Positions 1-8,445 of a DNA stretch of 64,000 nucleotides are shown in pieces. Where the stretch lies: assembly GCA_002083395.1 (NCBI GenBank), contig LWDH01000002.1, positions 16,102 to 80,101 on the forward strand, read 5' to 3'. This DNA comes from Proteobacteria bacterium SG_bin4 (GTDB taxonomy: Bacteria; Pseudomonadota; Gammaproteobacteria; Burkholderiales; Nitrosomonadaceae). Under the pieces are notes generated by a model, which did not search any database, had not been told where the DNA came from, and was given only the letters and a program-made list of their open reading frames with translations. Position 1 is the first letter of the stretch. The number at the start of each line of letters is the position of its first letter. The translations under genes and the position numbers were made by a program.

Positions 1-58
1 CACAGGCATCATCCTGTAACTGCTCATATTTCTCAAAATCAATGGCTTCCTGGAGCAT
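1..58 (-). CDS. Possible start of a leftward gene cut by the window edge
   Basis: Reading leftward from an ATG at base 58, 19 codons stay open to the window edge (protein begins MLQEAIDFEKYEQLQDD). An in-frame TAA lies just upstream at about base 88, so this ATG is the first usable start, but no good ribosome binding site is seen. The peptide is charged and helical in character, yet too short to assign. It could equally be a chance open stretch. Confidence 0.3.
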   Translation of the reverse strand, partial: MLQEAIDFEKYEQLQDDAC

Positions 59-194
59 TATAATGGGTGTGTTCCTGATGGTTCGTTAAAAATACCAGTC
101 TATTTTATTCCAAGATATGATTGCAAGTTTCGATATTTAAAGACTTGCAACGGATCCGGCAATAAGGATGACTGGTAGATGGTCATGCGTGTTC

Positions 195-203
195 TGTTAT
201 AAT
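195..203 (+). promoter_or_regulatory. Putative extended -10 promoter ahead of lptC
   Basis: A perfect TATAAT hexamer (198-203) is preceded by TGT, giving an extended -10 element about 80 bases before the lptC start. No convincing -35 hexamer sits 16-18 bases upstream, which is tolerated by extended -10 promoters. It is the best promoter candidate for the lpt-rpoN operon visible here; inferred from sequence only. Confidence 0.4.
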
Positions 204-281
204 TCATTATATGAATAAAGCAGGGTATATTTGAGTCAAGCGTAAATACAAAAAGAGAAAAAAGTTCCGAGCAATCTCCTA

Positions 282-848
282 ATGATCAAGCGCCCGTTTA
301 TTAGTTCACCGCTAATTCTACTTTTAATTTTGGCATTAGTGACATTCTGGCTGGATCATATGACTCGCCCGCCTGAATATGTCCAAGACGAAAATTTGAA
401 TTTAAATCCCGATTATATTGTTGAGGAGCTATCCGGTTTTCGAATGGATTACGAACATCAGATACAACGCAAATTTACCGCTCATAAACTTTTTCATTTT
501 TTGGATTCGGAAGTAACTCAACTGGAACAGGTGAGCTTTACAAATGCCGACCCCAAAAATCCCCTGATGCGTCTCTACGCGAACCGCGCTGAAGTTATCA
601 ACAAAGGGGAAGATGTTTATCTAACCGGGAATGTGACTGCGGTGAGAGGCACTGATGAAGATAACAGCAATATCACTTTGGTGACAGATTTCTTGCATTT
701 GATCCCTAAAGAAAATTTGGTAAAAACGGATCAGCCGGTCACCATTTCCAGATTTGATACCACCATCAAGGCAACCGGTTTGGAATTTGATAATCGCGTT
801 GGCATGATACAACTACTATCCAGTGTAAGAGCAGTCAATACGAAGTAA
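282..848 (+). CDS. lptC: LPS export system protein LptC
   Basis: LptC is the bitopic inner-membrane protein that takes lipopolysaccharide from the LptBFG transporter and passes it to periplasmic LptA. The 188-residue product has one N-terminal membrane helix (about residues 9-25, rich in Leu/Ile) followed by a periplasmic domain predicted to form the beta-jellyroll of the OstA/LptC family. Length matches the family. It is the first gene of the lptC-lptA-lptB-rpoN cluster, the usual proteobacterial order, and the next gene starts 9 bases after its stop. The ATG start has only a weak Shine-Dalgarno. Confidence 0.93.
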   Translation: MIKRPFISSPLILLLILALVTFWLDHMTRPPEYVQDENLNLNPDYIVEELSGFRMDYEHQIQRKFTAHKLFHFLDSEVTQLEQVSFTNADPKNPLMRLYANRAEVINKGEDVYLTGNVTAVRGTDEDNSNITLVTDFLHLIPKENLVKTDQPVTISRFDTTIKATGLEFDNRVGMIQLLSSVRAVNTK

Positions 849-857
849 TTTGGACAT

Positions 858-1391
858 ATGATGAAAATAATTTTCGCTATCAGTTTGTTGAGTTTACTGC
901 TTGTGCATACGGCCAATGCCGAACGGGGTGATCGGAAAAAGCCAATTTATCTGGAAGCTGACCGTGCGACCGTTGAGGATGTCAACCGCAAAGAAGGCAG
1001 CCGGGTCAGCGTGTTTACCGGTAATGTGATTTTGACCCAAGGAACTTTGCGGATCACTGCCGATAAAATGATTATGAAAGAAGATATGCAAGGGTTCCGT
1101 CATGCTACTGCGATGGGTGATCTCGTAACTTTCCGGCAGAAGCGGGATGGACTTGATGAATATGTAGAAGGCTGGAGCGAGCGGGCTGAATACGATAGCA
1201 AAACCGACAAGATTGAATTGTTCCGGCAAGCGCGACTGAAACGCGGCACCGATGAAGTTCAAGGCGATTATATTTCCTACGATATGAATAGCGAGTTTTT
1301 CCAGGTAAAAGGCAGCAAGGAGCGCGGTGTGGAATCGGGTCCCGACAAGCGTGTGCGAATAACTATTCAGCCTAAAAATAAATCTGAATAG
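858..1391 (+). CDS. lptA: LPS transport periplasmic protein LptA
   Basis: LptA forms the periplasmic bridge that carries LPS from LptC to the outer-membrane LptDE complex. The product (177 residues) starts with a Sec signal peptide ending near HTANA (residues 17-21) and then has one OstA-type domain; the segment around VFTGNVILTQGTLRITADKM (about residues 52-71) is the recognisable family pattern. It lies between lptC and lptB, so three transport components are co-transcribed. Two adjacent ATG codons (858, 861) could serve as start. The C-terminus is lysine-rich. Confidence 0.95.
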   Translation: MMKIIFAISLLSLLLVHTANAERGDRKKPIYLEADRATVEDVNRKEGSRVSVFTGNVILTQGTLRITADKMIMKEDMQGFRHATAMGDLVTFRQKRDGLDEYVEGWSERAEYDSKTDKIELFRQARLKRGTDEVQGDYISYDMNSEFFQVKGSKERGVESGPDKRVRITIQPKNKSE

Positions 1392-1431
1392 ATCCATTGA
1401 ATCTTCAATTATTTTAAAGTTGTACCAACAG

Positions 1432-2154
1432 ATGAGTGAGTTAAGAGCAAACAATTTAAAAAAGCGATATAAATCGCGCACGGTCGTGCAGGATGTTTCT
1501 TTCTCACTTGGGAGTGGGGAAGTCATCGGATTGCTGGGACCTAACGGCGCCGGCAAAACAACTTGCTTTTATATGATTGTTGGATTGATTCCACTGGATA
1601 GCGGCGGGGTTTTTCTGGACGACCAAGATTTAAGTCAATTGCCGATCCATCAAAGAGCAAAATTAGGGTTGAGTTATTTGCCGCAAGAAGCATCGATTTT
1701 CCGGCGTTTGACCGTGGAAGAAAATATTCTGGCGGTATTAGAGCTGCAGAATTTGGATGAAGAGACGAAACAGCGGCATTTAGACGATTTATTACATGAT
1801 TTGCATATCAGCCATTTGCGGGATAATCCCGCTATCAGCTTATCCGGCGGGGAGCGTCGCCGTGTTGAAATAGCGCGTGCACTGGCCTCGCAGCCACGAT
1901 TTATTTTGTTAGACGAACCTTTTGCGGGAGTTGATCCAATTGCTGTGCTGGATATTCAGAAAGTCATTGCTTTTTTGCGGGAACGGGAAATAGGGGTTCT
2001 GATTACTGATCATAATGTTCGTGAAACATTAGGAATCTGTGATCGTGCCTATATCATCAGTGACGGACATGTATTGGCTCAAGGCCGATCAGAAGAAATT
2101 ATTGATAATGAGAAAGTCAGAGAAGTTTATTTGGGTGAACACTTCCGGATGTAG
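1432..2154 (+). CDS. lptB: LPS export ABC transporter ATPase LptB
   Basis: Cytoplasmic ATPase that drives LPS extraction with LptF and LptG, which are not in this window. A complete ABC cassette is visible: Walker A GPNGAGKTT (about residues 36-44), Q-loop with LPQEASIF, signature LSGGERRR and Walker B FILLDEPFAGVD, followed by the H-loop TDHNVRET. The ATG at 1432 is preferred over an in-frame TTG at 1420, because family members begin close to the SELRANNLKK segment. rpoN starts 54 bases after the stop, as in most beta- and gammaproteobacteria. Confidence 0.96.
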   Translation: MSELRANNLKKRYKSRTVVQDVSFSLGSGEVIGLLGPNGAGKTTCFYMIVGLIPLDSGGVFLDDQDLSQLPIHQRAKLGLSYLPQEASIFRRLTVEENILAVLELQNLDEETKQRHLDDLLHDLHISHLRDNPAISLSGGERRRVEIARALASQPRFILLDEPFAGVDPIAVLDIQKVIAFLREREIGVLITDHNVRETLGICDRAYIISDGHVLAQGRSEEIIDNEKVREVYLGEHFRM

Positions 2155-2208
2155 TTTTGTGAAACGGCTTGAATCGTTATTTTCAGTAATCGTTGTTTTT
2201 TCGGAATC

Positions 2209-3657
2209 ATGAAGCCAACACTTCAACTTAAACTATCGCAACAATTGCGGCTGACGCCTCAGTTGCAGCAGTCCATCCGGTTGCTGCAGTTATCGACGCT
2301 CGAGCTTAATCAGGAGATCGAGCGGATAGTGCAGGAAAATCCTTTGCTCGAAGTGTATGAAGAGTGGAATGTTTCGGCTGCAGACAATACCTTTGAAACT
2401 GCCGAAGCTTCCAACGCCGACAATTTTGATGAAGCTTCCAGGGAAGATAACGCATCGTCAAATGAGGAAATCTCCGAAGATAATTACGATTCCGGTACTG
2501 AATGGCCGCAGGATCATGTTCCGGCTGCGAGTGGTTACGAAGACGACGATCGTGATTCATTGCAGTTGCCGGCTAAGCCGCTCAGCTTGCGAGATCATTT
2601 ATATTTTCAAACTTTATTAAGTCATATTTCGGAGCCTCAGAAGAATTTGGTGCGTTTGCTGATCGATAGCCTGGATGAAGACGGTTATCTGTTGCAGGAT
2701 CTCAGCGAATTGCAGGAAATGTTGCCGGAAGAATTGGGGGTTGAGCAAAATGACCTGGAAGGCGCGCTCGATTGTTTGCAACATTATGATCCAGCCGGTG
2801 TCGGCGCACGCAATCTTAAAGAGTGCCTGGTATTACAGTTACAAGCGCTACCCGGAGAAGTATGTTACCGGGAGCAAGCCATTAAAGTTGTGCAGGAATA
2901 TCTGGAAATTCTGGCATCCCATGATTTCATACAAATCAAGAAATTATTGGGATGTAACGATCATAGCTTGCGCGCTATCCAAAAACTCATTACTAACTTG
3001 AATCCAAAACCGGGTGCGCAGTTTAATTCAACTAGCGAACGTTATATCGTTCCGGATATTACAGTGACCAAAAAAGACGGAACCTGGGTAGCGAGCCTGA
3101 ATCGGGCTGCAATTCCGCGTCTCAATATCAATCATCTCTATGCTAATATATTGAAGCAGGTGCATCATGCGGAACGTGGCTTGATGAACCAATTGAATGA
3201 AGCTAAATGGTTGATTAAAAATATTCAACAACGCTCAAGCACGATCCTTAAAGTAGCCAGCGTCATCGTGGAACGGCAACAGCAATTTTTTGAGCATGGG
3301 GATGTTGCCATGCGTCCGCTGGTGCTGCGAGAGATCGCGGAAGTGTTAAATCTTCATGAATCAACCGTATCCCGCGTCACTACGCAAAAATTTATGTATA
3401 CTCCGCGGGGCATTTTTGAACTGAAATATTTTTTTGGTAGCCATGTGGCAACCGATTCAGGAGGCGCTTGTTCTGCAACGGCCATCCGTGCATTAATCAA
3501 ACAGTTGGTACAGGAAGAAAACCCAAGGAAACCACTCAGCGATAATAAAATTGCCAGCATTCTTGAACAACAAGGAATCGTTGTTGCTCGTCGCACTATT
3601 GCAAAATACCGGGAATCGTTACAGATTCCTGCAGCCAATCTTCGTAAATCCATTTAA
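2209..3657 (+). CDS. rpoN: RNA polymerase sigma-54 factor RpoN
   Basis: Alternative sigma factor that directs polymerase to -24/-12 promoters and needs an AAA+ activator. The 482-residue product shows the whole family plan. Region I is glutamine- and leucine-rich (residues 3-27, SQQLRLTPQLQQS). An acidic region II follows (about residues 50-110, many Asp/Glu). Then come the core-binding domain, a helix-turn-helix (ESTVSRVTTQK) and the C-terminal RpoN box ARRTIAKYRE that reads the -24 element. It is followed 18 bases later by hpf, and the neighbouring ptsN/hprK genes link nitrogen and phosphotransfer control. Confidence 0.97.
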   Translation: MKPTLQLKLSQQLRLTPQLQQSIRLLQLSTLELNQEIERIVQENPLLEVYEEWNVSAADNTFETAEASNADNFDEASREDNASSNEEISEDNYDSGTEWPQDHVPAASGYEDDDRDSLQLPAKPLSLRDHLYFQTLLSHISEPQKNLVRLLIDSLDEDGYLLQDLSELQEMLPEELGVEQNDLEGALDCLQHYDPAGVGARNLKECLVLQLQALPGEVCYREQAIKVVQEYLEILASHDFIQIKKLLGCNDHSLRAIQKLITNLNPKPGAQFNSTSERYIVPDITVTKKDGTWVASLNRAAIPRLNINHLYANILKQVHHAERGLMNQLNEAKWLIKNIQQRSSTILKVASVIVERQQQFFEHGDVAMRPLVLREIAEVLNLHESTVSRVTTQKFMYTPRGIFELKYFFGSHVATDSGGACSATAIRALIKQLVQEENPRKPLSDNKIASILEQQGIVVARRTIAKYRESLQIPAANLRKSI

Positions 3658-3675
3658 CAGAATAAGGGAACAATA

Positions 3676-3999
3676 ATGAACCTAAAACTTACCGGTAACC
3701 ATGTAGAAATCACTGATGCAATGCGTGATTATGTCACTTCAAAAATTGGGAAGATTACCCGGCATTTTGATCATGTGATTGATGTCAGCGTCATTCTATC
3801 GGTAGAGAAACTCAAGCAAAAAGCCGAAGCTAATGTTCATATACGCGGCAAAGATATATTTGTCGAAACTGATAGCGAGGATATGTATGCATCCATCGAC
3901 AGCCTGGTTGATAAACTGGACCGGCAAATACTCAAGCACAAGGAAAAAAACCTGGAACGCCGTAATCACGGCGCCTTAAAAGATCAAGAATTGGAGTGA
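3676..3999 (+). CDS. hpf: Ribosome hibernation promoting factor (short HPF)
   Basis: Binds the 30S decoding region in stationary phase and favours inactive 100S ribosomes. At 107 residues it is the short type without the C-terminal dimerisation domain of long HPF. It begins MNLKLTGNHVEITDAMRDYV, the typical S30AE start, with the basic helix region around LDRQILKHKEKNLERR. An AGGGA ribosome binding site precedes the ATG. The gene sits directly behind rpoN, its usual place, and an intrinsic terminator follows it at 4007-4037. Confidence 0.94.
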   Translation: MNLKLTGNHVEITDAMRDYVTSKIGKITRHFDHVIDVSVILSVEKLKQKAEANVHIRGKDIFVETDSEDMYASIDSLVDKLDRQILKHKEKNLERRNHGALKDQELE

Positions 4000-4006
4000 T
4001 CATTAC

Positions 4007-4037
4007 AATAAAGCCATTGTTCGCTTTATTTTTTTAT
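4007..4037 (+). terminator. Rho-independent terminator after hpf
   Basis: Perfect 8-bp inverted repeat AATAAAGC / GCTTTATT with an 8-base loop, running straight into a run of T residues (4029-4035). This is a textbook intrinsic terminator, although the stem is AT-rich and so probably leaky. It separates lptCAB-rpoN-hpf from ptsN-hprK, which implies that the latter pair has its own promoter in 4038-4118. Confidence 0.8.
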
Positions 4038-4118
4038 CGATATCCGAGATTTTTTGAAAGCACTGTGTCGCGATCAAGAAATTTCAACTTAATTCTCTGT
4101 ATATAAAATCTATTTTTC

Positions 4119-4589
4119 ATGAATCAGATTTCGCAATTGTTACCGCTCTCCAATGTCATCGTCGATCTGGACGTGACCAGTAAGAAACGTGTTTTCGAGC
4201 AAGCCGGGTTGTTATTTGAGAATACCAATCATATTGCGAGGAGCCAGGTTTTTGATAGCTTGTTTGCGCGTGAGAAGCTGGGTTCGACAGGATTGGGACA
4301 AGGCGTTGCGATTCCGCATGGCCGGATCAAAGGTTTGCGTGAAGCGGTTGCCGCGTTGGTGACAATGAAGGAAGGCATTCCATTCGATGCGCCGGATGGG
4401 CAGCCGGTCAATATTGCCTGCATTTTATTAGTCCCGGAAAAAGCCACTGACAAACATCTGCAACTCCTAAGCGAGTTAGCGCAGATGTTCAGCGATAAGC
4501 AGTTTCGCGAAAACATCCTGCAATGCAAGGATGCTGCCGCGGTTCACAAACTGATTGTTGATTGGGAGTCTCCCAGTGCCCCGAATTAG
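4119..4589 (+). CDS. ptsN: Nitrogen phosphotransferase EIIA component PtsN
   Basis: EIIA-Ntr, a regulatory phosphocarrier that accepts phosphate from NPr/EI-Ntr and controls potassium transport and other targets according to its phosphorylation state. The 156-residue product is one PTS EIIA type-2 domain. The phosphorylated histidine is in GVAIPHGRI (about residues 63-71), preceded by the typical REKLGSTGLGQG segment. The gene overlaps hprK by 14 bases, so the two are translated together. No NPr or EI-Ntr gene is present in the window. Confidence 0.95.
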   Translation: MNQISQLLPLSNVIVDLDVTSKKRVFEQAGLLFENTNHIARSQVFDSLFAREKLGSTGLGQGVAIPHGRIKGLREAVAALVTMKEGIPFDAPDGQPVNIACILLVPEKATDKHLQLLSELAQMFSDKQFRENILQCKDAAAVHKLIVDWESPSAPN

Positions 4590-5535
4590 CATTGCACAAC
4601 TGTTTGAAGATAAGAAGGAAAAGCTCAAGCTGAGCTGGATTGCAGGTCAAGGCGGTGGCTCGATTGAACTGAATGAAGACGAAATTTCCCATTCGGGCCA
4701 AGGCATGATCGGCCATTTGAATTTTATCCATCCGGATCGCATTCAGGTTATCAGCAGCGATGAAATTCACTATCTGAACAAACAGGAAGCCGCTTCCTTA
4801 GAGAAGAAAATCAATCAACTGACGCAGAGCAATCTGGCCTGCATCATTGTTGCGGATGATGCGGAGGTTCCCGCAGCGATTCTCGATATGGCCAATGCTC
4901 ATAATATTCCTTTGTTGCATTCGCCGTATCCCGGTCTGGAAGTGATTTGGCTGATAAGGACTTATCTGAGCGGTATCCTGGCGCCTTCGGTCAGTTTGCA
5001 CGGTGTCATGCTGGACGTGTTGGGTATGGGCGTGATGATTACCGGCGAGAGCGGTGTCGGTAAAAGCGAACTGGCTTTGGAATTAATCAGCCGCGGTCAT
5101 GGATTGGTTGCGGATGATGTTGTAGAGTTGCGCCGTATCGCTCCGGAAACACTCGAAGGCCGTTGTCCGCCGATGTTAAGGGATTATCTGGAAGTACGCG
5201 GCCTCGGCATGCTGAATATCCGCACCATTTTTGGAGAAACTGCGGTGCGCCGGCGCAAGAATATGAAACTGATCGTGCATTTGCAAAATATCGCCGTAAC
5301 CGGCGCCGGTGTACTGGAACGATTGCCGATCAGCGATCTGACTGAAAATATTATGAACGTCGATATCCGTAAAGTGATTATTCCGGTGGCGCCGGGCCGC
5401 AATCTGGCGGTGCTGGTCGAGGCTGCGGTCAGAAATTATGTTTTACAGTTACGCGGTATCGATGGCACCAAAGAATTTATTGAGCGCCATGAGCGTGCAA
5501 TGATTGATGGATCTGCAGATAAGTATCAATACTGA
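4576..5535 (+). CDS. hprK: HPr kinase/phosphorylase
   Basis: Bifunctional enzyme that phosphorylates and dephosphorylates HPr on serine. It has an N-terminal regulatory domain (residues 1-130) and a C-terminal kinase domain with P-loop GESGVGKS (about 157-164) and the family signature EVRGLGMLNI (about 205-214). The GTG at 4576 is taken as start because the protein then begins MPRISIAQLF like its relatives, and a GGGAG motif lies 8 bases upstream inside ptsN; an in-frame TTG at 4555 would only add seven unrelated residues. Proteobacterial HprK often acts in signalling with PtsN rather than in carbon catabolite repression. Confidence 0.94.
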   Translation: MPRISIAQLFEDKKEKLKLSWIAGQGGGSIELNEDEISHSGQGMIGHLNFIHPDRIQVISSDEIHYLNKQEAASLEKKINQLTQSNLACIIVADDAEVPAAILDMANAHNIPLLHSPYPGLEVIWLIRTYLSGILAPSVSLHGVMLDVLGMGVMITGESGVGKSELALELISRGHGLVADDVVELRRIAPETLEGRCPPMLRDYLEVRGLGMLNIRTIFGETAVRRRKNMKLIVHLQNIAVTGAGVLERLPISDLTENIMNVDIRKVIIPVAPGRNLAVLVEAAVRNYVLQLRGIDGTKEFIERHERAMIDGSADKYQY

Positions 5536-5583
5536 CACCCGCCGGTTTCGCTTATTCCTTTTCCTGCGGGGCACTCCGAGATA

Positions 5584-6210
5584 ATGCGAGAGAGTCTGGA
5601 GCATCCTGCAACGATTACCCTGGCGTTTACCGGCGCATCGGGAATGCCTTACGGAATCCGTCTACTTGAAGTGTTGCTGCAACAAGGTAAGCAAGTATAT
5701 CTGTTGTATTCCAAAGTCGCGCAGATCGTCGCACAACAGGAAATGGCCCTGGCATTACCGTCCAGCGCTAAGGAAGCCGAAGCTTTCTTGCTTGACCGCT
5801 ACGGCATCACAAATGGACAGTTAAGGGTGTTCGGACGTGAGGAATGGTTTGCGCCGGTAGCTTCCGGTTCCAATCCCGCCGACGCCATGGTGATTTGTCC
5901 CTGTACCATGGGGACTTTGGCAGCCATTGCTGCCGGCATGAGCCAGAATCTAATCGAACGTGCAGCTGACGTGATGCTGAAGGAGAACCGTCCGCTCATT
6001 ATCGTGCCGCGGGAAACACCGTTTTCCGCGATTCACCTGGAAAATATGCTGAAGCTGGTGCGAAGCGGCGCTGTCATCCTGCCCGCCAATCCGGGGTTTT
6101 ATCATCACCCGCAGACTGTGCAAGATCTAGTGGATTTCGTGGTTGCGCGCGTACTCGATCATTTGCATGTCAACCACGATCTGATGCCGCGCTGGGGTGG
6201 GAAGGACTGA
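5584..6210 (+). CDS. ubiX: Flavin prenyltransferase UbiX
   Basis: Makes prenylated FMN, the cofactor used by the UbiD decarboxylase in ubiquinone synthesis. The product (208 residues) is a flavoprotein-fold protein starting with TLAFTGASGMPYGIRLLEVL (about residues 12-31), which contains the GASG nucleotide-binding turn. It also has CPCTMGTLAAIAAG and the conserved VPRETPFSAIHLENM segment. Length is usual. It follows hprK by 48 bases and may be read from the same transcript, though the functions are unrelated. UbiD itself is not in the window. Confidence 0.94.
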   Translation: MRESLEHPATITLAFTGASGMPYGIRLLEVLLQQGKQVYLLYSKVAQIVAQQEMALALPSSAKEAEAFLLDRYGITNGQLRVFGREEWFAPVASGSNPADAMVICPCTMGTLAAIAAGMSQNLIERAADVMLKENRPLIIVPRETPFSAIHLENMLKLVRSGAVILPANPGFYHHPQTVQDLVDFVVARVLDHLHVNHDLMPRWGGKD

Positions 6211-6212
6211 TG

Positions 6213-6842
6213 CTACTGCTTTTCTGAAAGTGATTCTGAATTTTTCAGCGTAGTTGCGGGGAATAAGCGGTGTTCCCGGGTTTTAAAAATACCGGCTTCA
6301 GTGACTACGAAATGCATAGAAATATCATGCGCTTGCGGGAAAATATCGGGGAGCCGCTGCAATTCGAAAGCGACACCGATAGTTAGCGGTTGATATTCGT
6401 AAGTCGCAAGCGTTCGATCATAGTAACCGCTGCCGTAGCCAAGACGGTAGCCTTGCGAATCAAAACCGACCATTGGAATGATTACCGCATCGAGTCTGAC
6501 AATCGGGCTGTTGTCCGGCACCGGGATACCGTAAGCACCGGTTTTCATGGGCATATCCGGCGACCATTCGCGAAAATGCAATGGCTGGTTTTTTTCGATA
6601 ACTTCCGGTAAAGCCAGCGTTGCCCCCTGTTGCAGAAAATACGATGCGGCCGGACGTGGATCGTATTCGCCATGAAACGGCCAGTAGATTCCGATCGTCA
6701 TGTGTGGTGATTGTGCCAGTCCTTGCTTGAGAAAGGCTGAAATCGCCTCACTCCATTGTCGGTGCAGATGCGCCGCAATGGCTTCGCGCATGGCAATCAA
6801 TTGTTGACGCTGTTGTTTTTTCCAATCGGCCAGGTTATCCAT
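6213..6842 (-). CDS. fau: 5-formyltetrahydrofolate cyclo-ligase
   Basis: Converts 5-formyltetrahydrofolate to 5,10-methenyltetrahydrofolate with ATP, clearing an inhibitory folate form. The 209-residue product has the N-terminal helix with QQRQQLIAMREAI, the middle segment IYWPFHGEYDPRP, and the ATP-binding glycine/tyrosine motif LGYGSGYYDRTL near the C-terminus, typical of the YgfA/MTHFS family. The start overlaps the end of mutY by 8 bases, so the pair is translationally coupled. The gene converges with ubiX, with only 2 bases between stop codons. In many bacteria this gene instead follows ssrS; no such RNA is evident here. Confidence 0.92.
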   Translation of the reverse strand: MDNLADWKKQQRQQLIAMREAIAAHLHRQWSEAISAFLKQGLAQSPHMTIGIYWPFHGEYDPRPAASYFLQQGATLALPEVIEKNQPLHFREWSPDMPMKTGAYGIPVPDNSPIVRLDAVIIPMVGFDSQGYRLGYGSGYYDRTLATYEYQPLTIGVAFELQRLPDIFPQAHDISMHFVVTEAGIFKTREHRLFPATTLKNSESLSEKQ

Positions 6843-7923
6843 GGTATTCGCTACAAGGAGAAAAAGATGACTGACCGGTTAGGAAGTTTTGCTTCAATAA
6901 TGCACGTACCGGCGCCGGTATTCCAAGTTCCAGCGCTTCCGCTGGTTTTAACCAGATACAATCGGGGTGGGCGGCAGGATTGTTCGGTGTTACCTGCAGT
7001 AACTGCGGATATATGCGTAATTTATAATGGGTAAATTGGTGATCCAAAGCCGGCAATTCAACCGGGGGTTGAACCGAGATTCCCCATTGTTGCTGGCAAT
7101 AGTTCACGATATTCGTGCCCATTGTCATTTCCGGCGGACACCATAAGCCACCCCAAATACCATCCGATGGTCTTTTTTCAAGCAGCAACCGTTGGTGATG
7201 CTGTAGCAGCAGCAATACAGTCTCTTTTCGAGGTAGGGGCTGGCGCGGTTTGGCAGCAGGTATTTGCATGACGCGCTGTTGTTGCCAAGCGAGGCATTGC
7301 GGTTGCAACGGACACAAACCGCATTGTGGCTTGCTGCGAGTACAGACTGTAGCACCCAAGTCCATCAAGGCCTGCGTATAAATTTCGATGTGGCCGCCAC
7401 GATGACCGGCGGGAAGCGCTGCTTCGGCTTTCTGCCATAACAGCTTCTGAATCTTTGATTGGCCAGGATAGCCCTCGATACCAAAGAAGCGTGCAAATAT
7501 CCGTTTCACATTGCCATCGAGTATCGCTTCACGCTGACCAAATGCAAAAACTGCAATCGCGGCGGCGGTGGAACGGCCGATACCGGGAAGCTGTTGAATA
7601 AGTTCACGCGATCCGGGAAATTGTCCCTGATGTTCTTGCACAATGCGCTGAGCAGCGGCATGTAAATTACGCGCACGCGAGTAATAACCCAGGCCGCTCC
7701 ATAACGCGAGTACGTCGTCGAGCGGTGCGTTTGCCAAGCGATCAACAGCCGGGAAAGTCTGCAAGAAGCGCTGATAATAGGGGATAACCGTGCTGACCTG
7801 GGTTTGTTGCAACATGATTTCCGATATCCAGATCGCATACGGATCGCGGTTCTGTTGCCACGGCAGATCGTGACGGCCGTTCAGCGGGTGCCAACGGATC
7901 AGGCTCTCGGCAAGAAACGACAT
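6835..7923 (-). CDS. mutY: Adenine DNA glycosylase MutY
   Basis: Removes adenine mispaired with 8-oxoguanine. Visible parts are the helix-hairpin-helix LPGIGRSTAAAIAVFAFG with the following catalytic Asp in AILDGNVKRI, and the four-cysteine iron-sulfur loop CTRSKPQCGLCPLQPQC. A C-terminal Nudix-like domain (about residues 225-350) reads the opposite 8-oxoG. The ATG at 7923 is used; an in-frame TTG two codons upstream is unnecessary. It lies in a leftward run with a Rof-like gene upstream and fau downstream. Confidence 0.95.
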   Translation of the reverse strand: MSFLAESLIRWHPLNGRHDLPWQQNRDPYAIWISEIMLQQTQVSTVIPYYQRFLQTFPAVDRLANAPLDDVLALWSGLGYYSRARNLHAAAQRIVQEHQGQFPGSRELIQQLPGIGRSTAAAIAVFAFGQREAILDGNVKRIFARFFGIEGYPGQSKIQKLLWQKAEAALPAGHRGGHIEIYTQALMDLGATVCTRSKPQCGLCPLQPQCLAWQQQRVMQIPAAKPRQPLPRKETVLLLLQHHQRLLLEKRPSDGIWGGLWCPPEMTMGTNIVNYCQQQWGISVQPPVELPALDHQFTHYKLRIYPQLLQVTPNNPAAHPDCIWLKPAEALELGIPAPVRALLKQNFLTGQSSFSPCSEYHG

Positions 7924-7941
7924 CGGCAAGTATACGGACGA

Positions 7942-8196
7942 TTAATCGAACGCGACTTCATTAAACTTGGCGTTAGGCGTCAAAACTTCCATTTTGGCGA
8001 GCGACATTAAGTCGACTTGCTGCTGCGCATCGTTTTCGATGATCAGGCATTCGCGCTTGTCGGAAGTGCTGGCGATATCGACGGCTTTGCCTTCGATCAC
8101 TTGACCATCTTTTAAAATGAGCCTCAATTGATAGCGGTACATGCATGCGACTTCGACAAAATCGTGCAATTCGCAGTCAATAACAGTATTTGACAT
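7942..8196 (-). CDS. Rof-like Rho-binding antiterminator
   Basis: The 84-residue protein matches the Rof/YaeO pattern: an N-terminal DCELHDFVEVACMYRYQ segment, then LRLILKDGQVIEGKAVDI and a C-terminal LIIENDAQQQVDLMSL stretch, predicted to form a small Sm-like beta-barrel. In E. coli Rof binds Rho and blocks its RNA site, reducing Rho-dependent termination. The start at 8196 is supported by AAGGA 9 bases upstream; an ATG six codons earlier lacks this. It precedes mutY by 18 bases. Family assignment is good; activity on Rho is inferred. Confidence 0.8.
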   Translation of the reverse strand: MSNTVIDCELHDFVEVACMYRYQLRLILKDGQVIEGKAVDIASTSDKRECLIIENDAQQQVDLMSLAKMEVLTPNAKFNEVAFD

Positions 8197-8253
8197 CGTT
8201 TTAAATCCTTCCATAAAGTGAAAACTGAATATGTACTATACACGCAAAGCCTT

Positions 8254-8402
8254 TAAGGAAATGCTGATTAATTGACGATACGAGCGGATCACTTCGTTGC
8301 GCGGTACTCGCTCCCTCGCCTATCTCGTTGATATGTCTCGGTCGCTGTGTGCCGTACGCCTCGTGCTTCATCTCGTTCACCGAATTTATCAGCGCTTCCT
8401 TA
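8254..8402. mobile_element. MITE-like element, family 1, complete copy
   Basis: A 149-base non-coding element bounded by inverted repeats. The left end reads TAAGGAAATGCTGATTAATT and the reverse complement of the right end reads TAAGGAAGCGCTGATAAATT (17 of 20 identical), each beginning with TA, as expected for IS630/Tc1-type TA target duplication. The interior contains the phrase GCGCGGTACTCGCTCCC, which recurs at 38493-38510, and a diverged, opposite-orientation copy lies at 51543-51655. It encodes no transposase, so movement would need one in trans. Confidence 0.7.
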
Positions 8403-8445
8403 GCGCAACGCAACGGCTGCGTATCTAAGCGCTTCCACACGGCAA

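Noticed and set aside
894..1556. Long open frame on the minus strand across lptA
   Set aside because: It is antisense to lptA and the start of lptB, with no ribosome binding site and unlike any family; the plus-strand genes explain the region.
8201..8440. 79-codon minus-strand frame upstream of the Rof-like gene
   Set aside because: It is a translation of the MITE at 8254-8402; the same peptide phrase GASTAQR appears in the other MITE fragment at 38.5 kb.
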